From positions 1 to 41,291 of the forward strand of contig CALBDW010000139.1 in assembly GCA_937927435.1 (NCBI GenBank): a stretch of 41,291 nt of DNA. The letters are read 5' to 3'. Made by a program: the position numbers and the translations under genes. Shown here one piece after another: positions 31,581-40,030 of this stretch. The notes beneath the pieces are model-generated. The model was not told the origin of the DNA and ran no database searches. It was given only the letters and a program-made list of their open reading frames with translations. Numbering within the stretch: the first letter of the stretch is position 1; the number at the start of each line of letters is the position of its first letter. Source of the stretch: an uncultured Bdellovibrionales bacterium (GTDB lineage Bacteria; Bdellovibrionota; Bdellovibrionia; Bdellovibrionales; JAMPXM01).

Positions 31581-31628
31581 TCCGATGCCGCTGACCGACT
31601 GAGGCGGCGAAAACCTAGGAGGGGTTGC

Positions 31629-32915
31629 ATGAGCATTCTTTCGTCTCTCTACACTGGCGTTTCCGGTTTGGCTGCTCAAGGCGAAGCGCTGGGCGTAATC
31701 TCCGACAACATCGCGAACGCTAACACCACTGGTTTCAAAGCGAGCCGTGCGGAATTCCAAGACATCATCGCGAAATCCCTCAAAGGTATTCTCGGCGGTA
31801 ACCAAATCGGTCGCGGTGTGAAGATCGGCGCCGTTAACCCGATTCTGCAACAAGGTAACATCGACCATACGGAAAAAACGACGGACCTCGCCATCTCCGG
31901 CGACGGATATTTCGTTCTCCGTGGAAGCGACGGCGAATCTTTCACGCGCGATGGTTCTTTCCACTTCGATAAAGACGGCTATTTGGTGACAAACGATAAC
32001 CAACGCGTGCAAGGCTTCCAGGCCGATGAAAAGGGGAACATCGTCAACAAGCTTGGTGACATCAAGTTCCCGCGGGCGTTGATCCCGGCGAAAGCGACGA
32101 CGAGAGTCAGACTCGATCTTAACCTCGATTCGCGCGTCGAGCCCGGTAAAAAATTCGATATCAACGATCCGCACAATACCTCGCACTATTCGACGGGCGT
32201 CGAAGTTTACGACTCGCAAGGTAACAAGCACTTGCTGACGCTCTTCTTCGTCAAAGTCGCCGACCGTCAATGGGATGTTCACGCTCTCGCCGACGGTAAG
32301 GAAGTGACCGGCGGCACTCCGGGCAAGTGGGCTGAGGTTTGGGCCGGTAAGCTCGGCTTCACGGTCGACGGCAGACTCGACACCGAAGTCGTGACGAAAG
32401 AGGCGATCAACTTCACGGGGGGAGCTCTTCAAAACCAAAAAATCGTTTTCGACTTCGGCGACTCGATCACGACCGACAAAGGCGACGGCCTGAACGGAAC
32501 GAAGCAGTACGGAAAAGAATCTGACTTGATTTCGTGGAGCCAGGACGGCGCCGCCGCCGGCACGATCGTCAACCTCTCGTTCAATGATGAAGGCGTTTTG
32601 ACCGCGGTTTACTCGAACGGTCAGGCGCAAGATTTGGCGCAAATCGCGCTCGCGAAGTTCGAGAACGCCGAAGCTCTCTTCAAGGTCGGTAACAACCGTT
32701 TCAAAGAAGCCCGCGATTCAGGTGCGCCGGCGATCGGTAGACCCAACTCTTCGGGCCGCGGGAAGATCTACGCCAAGTCCTTGGAGCGTTCGACGGTCGA
32801 TCTCGCTATGGAGTTCGTCGGCTTGATCCAGAACCAACGCAGCTTCCAAGCGAACGCGAAAACGATCACGACGAGCGATGAGCTCTTGAATGAAGTGATC
32901 AACCTGAAACGTTAA
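31629..32915 (+). CDS. flgE: Flagellar hook protein FlgE
   Basis: A 428-residue hook subunit. The N-terminal rod-like motif is LYTGVSGLAAQGEALGVISD followed by NIANANTTGFKASRAEFQD. The middle has FlgE domains (GDGYFVLRGSDGESFTRDGS), and the C-terminus contains SLERSTVDLAMEFVGLIQNQ and RSFQANAKTITTSDELLNEV, the helix shared with rods and hooks. AGGAGGGG precedes the start. It is the last gene before the terminator at 32944. Confidence 0.97.
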   Translation: MSILSSLYTGVSGLAAQGEALGVISDNIANANTTGFKASRAEFQDIIAKSLKGILGGNQIGRGVKIGAVNPILQQGNIDHTEKTTDLAISGDGYFVLRGSDGESFTRDGSFHFDKDGYLVTNDNQRVQGFQADEKGNIVNKLGDIKFPRALIPAKATTRVRLDLNLDSRVEPGKKFDINDPHNTSHYSTGVEVYDSQGNKHLLTLFFVKVADRQWDVHALADGKEVTGGTPGKWAEVWAGKLGFTVDGRLDTEVVTKEAINFTGGALQNQKIVFDFGDSITTDKGDGLNGTKQYGKESDLISWSQDGAAAGTIVNLSFNDEGVLTAVYSNGQAQDLAQIALAKFENAEALFKVGNNRFKEARDSGAPAIGRPNSSGRGKIYAKSLERSTVDLAMEFVGLIQNQRSFQANAKTITTSDELLNEVINLKR

Positions 32916-32943
32916 TAACGAATAGCCGATTGGCTTGAGTCGA

Positions 32944-32975
32944 AGCCGGCCGTCGATGACGCGGTCGGCTTTTTA
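32944..32975 (+). terminator. Intrinsic terminator after flgE
   Basis: AGCCGGCC and GGTCGGCT form an 8-bp stem with one G-U pair and an inner stem in the loop, followed by TTTTATTTTA. It ends the plus-strand flagellar transcript and lies directly against the convergent livF stop at 32978. Confidence 0.8.
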
Positions 32976-32977
32976 TT

Positions 32978-33697
32978 TTAGGCGCCGAGATAACTTTCGA
33001 TCACGCGGCGGTCGTGAAGCAGGGTGGATCCGGCGCCGGAGAGCGTGATCTTTCCCGTTTCGACGACATAAGCGCGATGTGAAATTTCGAGTGCCATTCG
33101 GGCGTTTTGTTCGACGAGAAGGATCGTCATTCCTTCTTTATTGACCTTTTTGATGATTTCGAAGATCTGGGCGACGACGAGGGGCGCAAGCCCGAGAGAA
33201 GGTTCATCGAGCATGAGAAGCGACGGTTTGGTCATGAGAGCCCGGGAAATCGCGAGCATTTGCTGTTCGCCGCCCGAAAGTGTGCCGGCCTTTTGAGAAA
33301 TGCGCTCTTTCAATCGGGGAAAGAGTTCGAAACAATGTTCGAGGTCGCGGCGGATTCCTTCACGGTCGCGGCGGATGTAGGCGCCCATCTCGAGGTTTTC
33401 GAGAACCGTGAGGTTCGGGAAAACGCCTCGCCCTTCCGGCGAATGCGCGACACCAAGCTTAACGATCTCATGGGGTTGTAGCCCAGTGAGAGGTCGGCCG
33501 AGCAATTTGATCGTTCCGGTGTATGGAATGATTCCTGAGATCGCGCGCAATGTTGAGGTCTTGCCCGCGCCGTTGGCCCCGATGAGCGAGACGATTTCGC
33601 CTTCACGTACGTCGAAGCTCAAGCCTTTGATGGCGTGGATCCCGCCGTAGTGAACGTTCAAATCTTGGACTTCGAGAATCGGCGCCTTTTCAGGCAT
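32978..33697 (-). CDS. livF: Branched-chain amino-acid ABC transporter ATP-binding protein LivF
   Basis: A 239-residue ATPase of the LivF type. Walker A is GANGAGKT (40-47), signature LSGGEQQ (140-146), Walker B ends LLMLDEPSLGLAP. The PEGRGVFPNLTV stretch is specific to LivF. It pairs with LivG to energise import of leucine, isoleucine, valine or related amino acids. It overlaps the end of livG by 8 bp. Confidence 0.94.
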   Translation of the reverse strand: MPEKAPILEVQDLNVHYGGIHAIKGLSFDVREGEIVSLIGANGAGKTSTLRAISGIIPYTGTIKLLGRPLTGLQPHEIVKLGVAHSPEGRGVFPNLTVLENLEMGAYIRRDREGIRRDLEHCFELFPRLKERISQKAGTLSGGEQQMLAISRALMTKPSLLMLDEPSLGLAPLVVAQIFEIIKKVNKEGMTILLVEQNARMALEISHRAYVVETGKITLSGAGSTLLHDRRVIESYLGA

Positions 33698-34487
33698 GGT
33701 TGAGACCTCCGTCTGCGGAGTTGAAGTCCGTGCCGAGATAAGCTGCGATCACCTTCGGGTCCCGGCGGATGAATTGCGGCGTTCCCTGCGAGATCGTTAC
33801 GCCGTGATCCAACACCAAGATGCGCTCGCAGATACCCATCACGAGCTTCATGTCGTGTTCTATAAGCAGAACCGTGAGTTTAAAATCGCGGCGAATGCGC
33901 GCGATCGTGTTCATGAGGTCTTCGGTTTCACGATGGTTCATCCCGGCAGCGGGCTCGTCTAGAAGAAGGACTTTCGGTTCCGTAGCCAAGGCGCGCACGA
34001 TCTCAAGTTTGCGCTGCTCTCCGTAGGGAAGGCTGCCGGCCTCCGCCTTCGCTTTTGTGTCGAGTTCGAAAATCTCAAGAAGGCGTCGGGCGTTTTCGCG
34101 CAAACGGCCCTCTTCGCGGTAATGTTTTGGGAGCCGCAGCATCGAGGCGAACATTCCGTGCTGCGCATGCTGGCTGGAAGCGATCAAAACGTTATCGAGC
34201 ACGTTCAGTTCTCGGAAAAGACGGATGTTTTGGAACGTGCGGCTTATGCCTAAGCGGGAGATTTCGTGAGGTCTAAGAGGGTTCAGGCAGGCGCCGCCGA
34301 GATGAACGCTTCCGGACGTCGGTTTGTAAACGCCGGTTAGAATGTTGAACACGGTCGTTTTACCCGCTCCGTTCGGTCCGATCAGTCCGACGAGTTCTCC
34401 GGCTTGAAGTTGCAAGTTGAAATCGTCGACGGCCTTCAGGCCGCCGAACTGCATGGTGACGTTGCGTGCCTCAAGAAGCGCGTTCAT
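33690..34487 (-). CDS. livG: Branched-chain amino-acid ABC transporter ATP-binding protein LivG
   Basis: A 265-residue ATPase of the LivG type. Walker A is GPNGAGKT (37-44), the signature reads LPYGEQRKLEI, and the Walker B is LLLDEPAAGMNH. The GISRTFQNIRLFRELNVLDN segment is typical of LivG. Its start overlaps the 3' end of livM by 17 bp, and its 3' end overlaps livF. Confidence 0.94.
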   Translation of the reverse strand: MNALLEARNVTMQFGGLKAVDDFNLQLQAGELVGLIGPNGAGKTTVFNILTGVYKPTSGSVHLGGACLNPLRPHEISRLGISRTFQNIRLFRELNVLDNVLIASSQHAQHGMFASMLRLPKHYREEGRLRENARRLLEIFELDTKAKAEAGSLPYGEQRKLEIVRALATEPKVLLLDEPAAGMNHRETEDLMNTIARIRRDFKLTVLLIEHDMKLVMGICERILVLDHGVTISQGTPQFIRRDPKVIAAYLGTDFNSADGGLNHA

Positions 34488-35529
34488 CGGCGCTCCTTTC
34501 CCCCCGTAACGAACGCGCGATATCGGAAATTTCGCGCGATCCGAAGAGGCCTTTGGGTCTGAGAACCATGAACAAGACCAACGTGATCGAATAAATCACC
34601 ATGCGAAAATCAATATGCGTGTATTCTTGCAACGGGCGTAAAACGAATTCCGGCAGGAAGGTGATGAACAGCGCGGCGACCACCGATCCCGAGAGGCTGC
34701 CCATTCCGCCCAATACGATCATGATGATCACGTCGACGCTTTTCGTAAAGCCGAACGTCGACGGGTTCAAGTAGTTGGCGGAATGCGCGAAGATCGAGCC
34801 AGCGACGCCGGCGAAGAAGCTGGAAATCACGAAAGCACGGACTTTGACTTGGGTTGTGTTGATGCCCATCGCTTGGGCGGCGATTTCGTCCTCGCGGACG
34901 CTCAGGAAAGCCCGGCCGTGCACGCTGTGGATGAGCCGCCACAGCACGAGGAACGTGAGGACCACCCAGAAGGAGGCCAAGACGTACATCACGAGAAAGG
35001 GTGAAAGCGTGAGTGGTCCTAAAGCAAGGGCGTCGGGCCGCGGAATTCCGAAAAGCCCGCGTGCGCCTCCGACGGCTTGGGTGTTGAGCAGAATCACGCG
35101 GATGATCTCACTGAAGCCAAGGGTGACGATCGCCAAGTAGTCTCCGCGTAGACGCAAAGACGGAAGACCGACGACCCATCCGGCCGCCGCGGCGACGAGC
35201 CCGCCGCAAACGGCGTAGACCAGGTAATTCAGATAGTCGATGGCTTCGGGGAACATCGTGAATTTCACCCCGAAAATTTCAGGTCTGAGGCTCAAGTAAG
35301 CCGAGACGTATGCGCCGATCGCCATGAACACGGCGTGACCGATGGAAAACTGGCCGGTGAAGCCGTTCACAAGGTTGAGGCTCAAGGCCAAGATGATGTT
35401 GGTGCACGCGAAGAGAATGATGAGTTGGACGTACTGGTTGAAAAACTGGTCGAGAACGACCCCGATGACCAGCATCCCTACAAATGCGATGAGTGGTGAA
35501 AGCCAGCTCTTCAACATTCTGGACGTCAT
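34471..35529 (-). CDS. livM: Branched-chain amino-acid ABC transporter permease LivM
   Basis: A 352-residue inner-membrane permease with about nine to ten hydrophobic segments. LVNGFTGQFSIGHAVFMAIG is the characteristic N-terminal motif, and GRAFLSVREDEIAAQAMGIN and KVRAFVISSFFAGVAGSIFA follow. It forms the channel with LivH. The gene overlaps livG and shares 4 bp with livH, so the four downstream genes are one translation-coupled unit. Confidence 0.93.
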   Translation of the reverse strand: MTSRMLKSWLSPLIAFVGMLVIGVVLDQFFNQYVQLIILFACTNIILALSLNLVNGFTGQFSIGHAVFMAIGAYVSAYLSLRPEIFGVKFTMFPEAIDYLNYLVYAVCGGLVAAAAGWVVGLPSLRLRGDYLAIVTLGFSEIIRVILLNTQAVGGARGLFGIPRPDALALGPLTLSPFLVMYVLASFWVVLTFLVLWRLIHSVHGRAFLSVREDEIAAQAMGINTTQVKVRAFVISSFFAGVAGSIFAHSANYLNPSTFGFTKSVDVIIMIVLGGMGSLSGSVVAALFITFLPEFVLRPLQEYTHIDFRMVIYSITLVLFMVLRPKGLFGSREISDIARSLRGERSADERAS

Positions 35530-36440
35530 ACCTTCTCCTGCGTCGCCTTACCGAGAAGGCCGGCGGGTCTAAAGAAAAGGATCAGAATCAAGATGCTGAA
35601 AGCGAAGGCATCGCGGTACGTGCTGGAAATGTAGCCGACCACCATCTCTTCACATAGACCCATGATAAGGCCGCCGACCACCGCGCCGGGCAAGTTGCCG
35701 ATGCCGCCCAAAACGGCCGCGACGAATGCTTTAAGGCCGAAAAGCGTGCCCATGAGGGGATCGATCTTCGGATATTTCATTCCGACCAAGACGGCCCCCA
35801 CCGCGGCGAGCGCGGAGCCGACGACAAAGGTGAAGGTGATCACACGATTGGCGTCGATGCCCATGAGGGACGCCACCGTGCGGTTCGCGCTGACCGCTCG
35901 CATGGCTTTTCCGATCTTGGTGCCTTGAATGAGATAGGAGAGCGCGATCATGAAAAACAAGGTGACGCCGAAAATGGCGACATCGAAACTCCGGATCGAG
36001 ACGCCATGGAACGAGGCAAGAGCCGCGTCTTCAATAAGAGTCGGAAAAACTTTCGGATCGGCGCCGAATACGATTTGCCCCGTGTACTGGAGGAAGAGGC
36101 TTACGCCGATCGCGGTAATGAGAGCATTCAGACGGGGAGCGTTGCGAAGCGGCCGGTACGCCAGTCTTTCAATTAAGACGCCGAGGGCGGCGCAACAAAT
36201 CATTGCGAACACAAGCAAGAGGACAAACGTGGAAATACCCGGGCGGTCGAGAAGTCCGAACCAGCGCGCGCCGTAGTACGTCGCGAAGGCTCCGATCATG
36301 TAGACTTCGGAGTGGGCGAAATTAATGAGCTGCAGGATACCGTAAACCATCGTGTATCCCAGAGCGATGAGAGCGTAGATGCTGCCCAACGCGATTCCAT
36401 TGATCAGGTGCTGCGTGAACTCAAGAATTTCTTCCGACAA
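35526..36440 (-). CDS. livH: Branched-chain amino-acid ABC transporter permease LivH
   Basis: A 304-residue permease. LINGIALGSIYALIALGYTM and VYGILQLINFAHSEVYMIGA at the N-terminus and GLKAFVAAVLGGIGNLPGAV near the end are LivH signatures. RAVSANRTVASLMGIDANRV is the ATPase-contacting loop. It begins after a 193-bp gap that follows livJ and contains hairpins. Confidence 0.94.
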   Translation of the reverse strand: MSEEILEFTQHLINGIALGSIYALIALGYTMVYGILQLINFAHSEVYMIGAFATYYGARWFGLLDRPGISTFVLLLVFAMICCAALGVLIERLAYRPLRNAPRLNALITAIGVSLFLQYTGQIVFGADPKVFPTLIEDAALASFHGVSIRSFDVAIFGVTLFFMIALSYLIQGTKIGKAMRAVSANRTVASLMGIDANRVITFTFVVGSALAAVGAVLVGMKYPKIDPLMGTLFGLKAFVAAVLGGIGNLPGAVVGGLIMGLCEEMVVGYISSTYRDAFAFSILILILFFRPAGLLGKATQEKV

Positions 36441-36573
36441 ACTTCCGCCTCCTCAAGGCTGGACTAGAGTCTAGAGGATTTCGGCTACCTGCTGAAAGTA
36501 GACCGCAAGATTACGCTCGCGGTCAATCATCCGAGTCCGAAAACTCAATGAAATTAAGTATTTTTAGGTTATC

Positions 36574-36624
36574 GGCCGAACGGCCATAGAGGAGCCCGAC
36601 CGCTTTAACAAGCGATCGGGGCTC
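36574..36624 (-). terminator. Tandem hairpins between livJ and livH
   Basis: GAGCCCCGATCGCTT pairs with a nearly perfect complement (36592-36624, one bulge and one G-U), followed by a small GGCCG-CGGCC hairpin (36574-36585). T tracts are weak on the minus strand. They sit just after the livJ stop and could reduce readthrough so that the binding protein is made in excess over the membrane genes. The remaining gap to livH (36441-36573) is AT-rich with no clear promoter. Confidence 0.5.
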
Positions 36625-36633
36625 GTTTCGATA

Positions 36634-37836
36634 TTAGGGAGCGATGGTCGTGACGAACCGATTGTTCGGGCCGTCGACGCGAACGACCACGGCGGGTTTG
36701 GAAGCGTTGCGGTTTTCGTCGATCGTGATTTTTCCGGTTACGCCCACAAAGTCTTTGGTTTTTGCGATTTCGTCACGAATTGCTTTGGGAGTGAGTTCAG
36801 GGGCGCGCTCCATCGCTTCAATCAGGACTTTCGCGGCGTCGTAGCCGGCGGCGGCGAGAGCGTCAGGCGTTTCGCCGTTATAACGCTCTTTGAACTTCTT
36901 GATGAAGTTCACGACGACTGGATCCGTGCTTTCGGTCGTGTAGTGGTTGGAGAAGTAGCCGCCGTTGATGTCGTCACCGCCGATTTCGTAGAGCTTCGAG
37001 CTATCCCAGCCATCGCCGCCGAGCAAGGTCGCGGTGATGCCGAGCTTACGGGCTTGTTTGGCGATCAAGCCGACTTCCGTGTAATAGCCGGGGATGAAGA
37101 TCGCTTCGGGTTTTTCGGCTTTGATTTGGGTCAATTGACCTTCGAAAGAGCTTTCTCCCGACTGATATTTTTCGTCTGCGACGATCGTTCCACCGAGTTC
37201 CGTGAACTTCTTAATGAAGAAGTCGGCGAGACCGATGCTGTAATCCGATTTCATGTCACGCAAAACGGCGACGCGTTTCACCTTCAGGTGTTCATGGGCG
37301 AACTTCGCCATGACCGTTCCTTGGAACGGGTCGATGAAGCAAACCCGGAAAATATAGTCGCCGACTTCAGTGACCCTCGGGTTCGTCGAAGAGGGAGTGA
37401 TCATCGGGATCTTGTGTTGCTGCGCGATCGGGGCGGCCGCGAGCGAGCGCGAGCTTGCGACTTCTCCGATCACGGCGATGACGTTGTTTTGCGTGATCAG
37501 GCGGGTGATGGCGGCAGCGGCCTCTTCGGCTTTGCCTTGGTTGTCGATCGAGATGAGCTTCAACTTTTTACCCTTAATGCCGCCGGCTTGGTTTTTTTCA
37601 TCAAAGGCCATGCGGACGCCTTTGTCCGTGCTTTGGCCGAACGTCGCCTCGCTGCCGGTGAAAGCGCCGAATTGGCCGACAAGGATTTCATCTCCCACAA
37701 TCCCCACGTTGGCGGCCGATTGAGCGCCTTCGCCCGATGGCTCGCTTTTTTTCGTGCAACCTGCGACGGTTGCGATCGTCAAAGCCAAAAGGGAAAGTCC
37801 CAAATAATGCCCAAGATAACGTCGCACGCTGATCAT
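36634..37836 (-). CDS. livJ: Branched-chain amino-acid ABC transporter substrate-binding lipoprotein
   Basis: A 400-residue periplasmic binding protein made as a lipoprotein. The signal peptide ends VAGC (lipidated C27). The mature part begins ILVGQFGAFTGSEATFGQST and continues with GVRMAFDEKNQAGGIKGKKL, the entry to the Leu/Ile/Val-binding (Peripla_BP_6) fold. VIGEVASSRSLAAAPIAQQH is also typical. It is the first gene of the liv operon. The symbol livJ is used by context; ligand specificity is not readable. Confidence 0.93.
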   Translation of the reverse strand: MISVRRYLGHYLGLSLLALTIATVAGCTKKSEPSGEGAQSAANVGIVGDEILVGQFGAFTGSEATFGQSTDKGVRMAFDEKNQAGGIKGKKLKLISIDNQGKAEEAAAAITRLITQNNVIAVIGEVASSRSLAAAPIAQQHKIPMITPSSTNPRVTEVGDYIFRVCFIDPFQGTVMAKFAHEHLKVKRVAVLRDMKSDYSIGLADFFIKKFTELGGTIVADEKYQSGESSFEGQLTQIKAEKPEAIFIPGYYTEVGLIAKQARKLGITATLLGGDGWDSSKLYEIGGDDINGGYFSNHYTTESTDPVVVNFIKKFKERYNGETPDALAAAGYDAAKVLIEAMERAPELTPKAIRDEIAKTKDFVGVTGKITIDENRNASKPAVVVRVDGPNNRFVTTIAP

Positions 37837-37883
37837 AAGTGCCTTTCTCCGTAAGGTTCGTTCAACAAAAACAGACGGGTTTT

Positions 37884-37913
37884 ATTTAATGCGAGTGGCT
37901 AAAACCGCCTCAA
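37884..37913 (-). promoter_or_regulatory. Candidate livJ promoter
   Basis: TTGAGG (complement of 37908-37913) and TTAAAT (complement of 37884-37889) are 18 bp apart. They lie in the 110-bp gap between pfkA and livJ, with a predicted start about 40 nt before the ATG. Confidence 0.4.
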
Positions 37914-37946
37914 AGCCCAAGCAGTAACAAGATTTAGAGGAGAGGG

Positions 37947-38939
37947 TCAAATTGAAAGGGTACGAGCCAGCGTAACGAGTTCATTGGAGATTTTCTTCTT
38001 TTGACCGATCACGTCGGCGAAGGGGACACTGACAATGGCGTTTCCTTGAATGCCGGCCATGACATCACAGATCCCAGCGCGGAGGGTGTCGACCGCATGG
38101 GCTCCGAGCCTACTGGCGAGAATGCGATCAGCGGCGGTCGGTGTTCCGCCCCGTTGCACGTGGCCGAGGATACAGACCTTCGCGTCAAAGCCGCTTTTCT
38201 TGCGAATGGCTTCCGCCAAATCGTAGGCGCGTCCCGGTTTGTGGCCTTCGGCCGCAATGAGGATGGAACTCTTTTTTCCCCGCGCCATTCCGCGTTTGAT
38301 ACTTTCGATCGCCTGGTCCACAGTGGCGGGACTTTCGGGGATGAAGACTTCTTCCGCGCCGCCCGCCACTGCCACGTCTACGGCGATGAACCCGGAATCG
38401 CGCCCCATGACCTCAACGATAAACAAACGATCATGACTAGCGGCCGTGTCACGGATGCGGTCAATGGCTTCCAGCGCGATATTGACGGCTGTGTCGAAGC
38501 CGATCGCGGAGTCGGTGCCGGCGATATCATTATCTATTGTGGCCGGAACGCCCACGATGGGGAATTGATGCTCTTTCCAGAGGAGATGGGCTCCAGCGAA
38601 TGATCCGTCTCCGCCGATACAAACGAGGGCGTCGATGCCCGCCGCCCGCATGTTGGCGACGGCTTTCGCTCTCACTTCTGGTTGATGAAATTCAGGGGAG
38701 CGACCCGTTTTGAGGATGGTTCCTCCCCTCTGGATGATGTTCGCGACGGAGCTCAATGTGAGAGGAACTGTTTCGCCGCTGATCATTCCTGGATAGCCTT
38801 GAATAACCCCTTTCACCTCCAGCCCATGGTAAATCGCGAGACGAACGACCGCGCGGATGGCGGCGTTCATTCCTGGCGCGTCACCGCCACTTGTAAAAAC
38901 ACCGATTGTTTTTAGGCGTTGGGCATCGAAGTTGGCCAT
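37947..38939 (-). CDS. pfkA: ATP-dependent 6-phosphofructokinase
   Basis: A 330-residue enzyme that phosphorylates fructose-6-phosphate in glycolysis. SGGDAPGMNAAIRAV near 17-31 binds ATP, GGDGS (109-113) identifies the ATP rather than the pyrophosphate-dependent type (which has GGDDT), TIDNDI (134-139) has the catalytic aspartate D136, and EVMGRDSGFIA binds the sugar phosphate. ATG 38939 is used, since GGAG lies 9 nt upstream and family alignment begins there. The longer frame to 39035 would overlap the preceding thioesterase gene. Confidence 0.94.
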   Translation of the reverse strand: MANFDAQRLKTIGVFTSGGDAPGMNAAIRAVVRLAIYHGLEVKGVIQGYPGMISGETVPLTLSSVANIIQRGGTILKTGRSPEFHQPEVRAKAVANMRAAGIDALVCIGGDGSFAGAHLLWKEHQFPIVGVPATIDNDIAGTDSAIGFDTAVNIALEAIDRIRDTAASHDRLFIVEVMGRDSGFIAVDVAVAGGAEEVFIPESPATVDQAIESIKRGMARGKKSSILIAAEGHKPGRAYDLAEAIRKKSGFDAKVCILGHVQRGGTPTAADRILASRLGAHAVDTLRAGICDVMAGIQGNAIVSVPFADVIGQKKKISNELVTLARTLSI

Positions 38940-39009
38940 AGAGTCCGCTCCGTCGTGCTTGAGCTCCGATAAGAAACGATAGCCTGGATAGCGGGATCGG
39001 GCAATTGGA

Positions 39010-39459
39010 CTAATGCGCCGAACTTTGTGCGACAAACTCTCCCGTAAACCGGCACGCTTCGCCTTCCATGGTGAGGACGACGGCTTTGAGGGTGATTCGG
39101 CTTTTCCCTCTTTTTCGAAAGGTGCGCAGGAAGCGGTCGAGTTCGTCGGCTTCCGGGGCGAAGCAGAGGGCGCGGATGTCTTCTTTCACGGGGCGAAGAT
39201 ACTCGGTGTGGCCGGTTTTCAAAATGACGTGGCTATGGGGGTTTTCCCCTTCGAGCAATTGAAAGAGCCAAGTGTAACCAGCCAAAACCAGAATGGCGTT
39301 GAGGCTTCCGCCGAAAGCTGTGCCGAGATGGTTGATATTGGTGGGAAGAGGAGCGGTGATTTCAACCACTGATAGGTCCGCACGTGCCACACGGGCGCCG
39401 AGGGCTTTGGAAATCGGGATTTGTTTATAGAGGAAGTTTTCGAGTTCAGTGGCCGTCAT
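39010..39459 (-). CDS. Hotdog-fold thioesterase domain protein (YiiD C-terminal type)
   Basis: A 149-residue protein with a hotdog fold. The helix and loop LPTNINHLGTAFGGSLNAIL is the conserved part, followed by the strand segment HSHVILKTGHTEYLRPVKED. It matches the C-terminal domain of YiiD, which is called a putative thioesterase. No N-acetyltransferase domain precedes it here. Substrate is unknown. It is separated from the HU gene by a strong terminator. Confidence 0.82.
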   Translation of the reverse strand: MTATELENFLYKQIPISKALGARVARADLSVVEITAPLPTNINHLGTAFGGSLNAILVLAGYTWLFQLLEGENPHSHVILKTGHTEYLRPVKEDIRALCFAPEADELDRFLRTFRKRGKSRITLKAVVLTMEGEACRFTGEFVAQSSAH

Positions 39460-39474
39460 CCCGAGGATGATAAC

Positions 39475-39507
39475 ACGAAAAAGGGATCAGGCGAGCCTGA
39501 TCCCTTC
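39475..39507 (-). terminator. Intrinsic terminator after the HU gene
   Basis: AAGGGATCAGGC and GCCTGATCCCTT form a perfect 12-bp stem, followed by TTTTTCGTG on the minus strand. This is the clearest terminator in the window. A smaller AGAGAC-N7-GTCTCT hairpin lies at 39541-39559, also 3' of the HU gene. Confidence 0.85.
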
Positions 39508-39574
39508 GTCTTAAGACATCCTTGTCCGCCGACATAACGAAGAGACACTATGCGTCTCTCTTTTGATGAATCAA

Positions 39575-39847
39575 TTAGCGAACGAGGTCTTTGAATTCAG
39601 CGCCCGGGCGGAATTTCGGGAACCAAGTTGCCGGGATTTTGATCGACTTACCCGTTTGCGGGTTGCGGCCCATGCGCGCTTTGCGTTTAGCTTTCGTGAA
39701 AGTGCCGAAGCCGACGAGTTTCACTTCGTCGCCTTTCTTAACGGTTTTTTTGATGCAGTTGAGGGTTGCATCGAGAACGCGCTCAACTTGCGCTTTCGTG
39801 GTTTTCGTTTCGCTGGCGATCAAATCGATCAGTTCGGCTTTGTTCAT
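39575..39847 (-). CDS. HU-family DNA-binding protein
   Basis: A 90-residue nucleoid protein beginning MNKAELIDLIA. GFGTFTKAKRKARMGRNPQT and the DNA-intercalating RNPQTGK (61-67), followed by IPATWFPKFRPGAEFK, are the HU/IHF hallmarks. Length and the N-terminal sequence favour HU over IHF. ATG 39847 is preceded by AAGGGAG at about 9-10 nt. Upstream in-frame codons to 39958 lie in a structured leader and do not encode conserved sequence. A strong terminator follows. Confidence 0.95.
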   Translation of the reverse strand: MNKAELIDLIASETKTTKAQVERVLDATLNCIKKTVKKGDEVKLVGFGTFTKAKRKARMGRNPQTGKSIKIPATWFPKFRPGAEFKDLVR

Positions 39848-39915
39848 GCTGCTTATCTCCCTTGCCGGTTTCGGGGGGAATTCCCAGTCTTTGAAAATTC
39901 CCGGTTGTTTACCTT

Positions 39916-39935
39916 CCGGCGGAACAACCCGCCGG
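39916..39935 (-). promoter_or_regulatory. Leader hairpin upstream of the HU gene
   Basis: CCGGCGG and CCGCCGG form a perfect 7-bp stem with a 6-nt loop, about 70 nt before the HU start. A GGGAATTCCC palindrome lies between it and the gene (about 39876-39885). Confidence 0.45.
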
Positions 39936-39950
39936 TGTTGATGTTCCTGT

Positions 39951-39989
39951 CCTCCCAAGTACTTTGGGAGGTCTTTTAAAACTTGTCAA
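39951..39989 (-). promoter_or_regulatory. Candidate HU promoter with overlapping palindrome
   Basis: A perfect TTGACA -35 box (complement of 39984-39989) lies 17 bp from a poor -10, CAAAGT. The -10 region falls inside a perfect CCTCCCAA-N5-TTGGGAGG palindrome (39951-39971), which could be an operator or a hairpin. TCTTTT follows the palindrome on the plus strand, so it could also act as a terminator in that direction. Confidence 0.45.
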
Positions 39990-40030
39990 AATTCAAACGC
40001 GGTATTTTCGATTTGGTCAATCGAAAAGAC

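Noticed and set aside
31448..31628. c-di-GMP (GEMM) riboswitch before flgE
   Set aside because: The conserved GEMM core sequences are not visible, although the region is structured.
38940..39035. N-terminal extension of pfkA
   Set aside because: It adds 32 unconserved residues and overlaps the thioesterase gene; ATG 38939 has a good Shine-Dalgarno.
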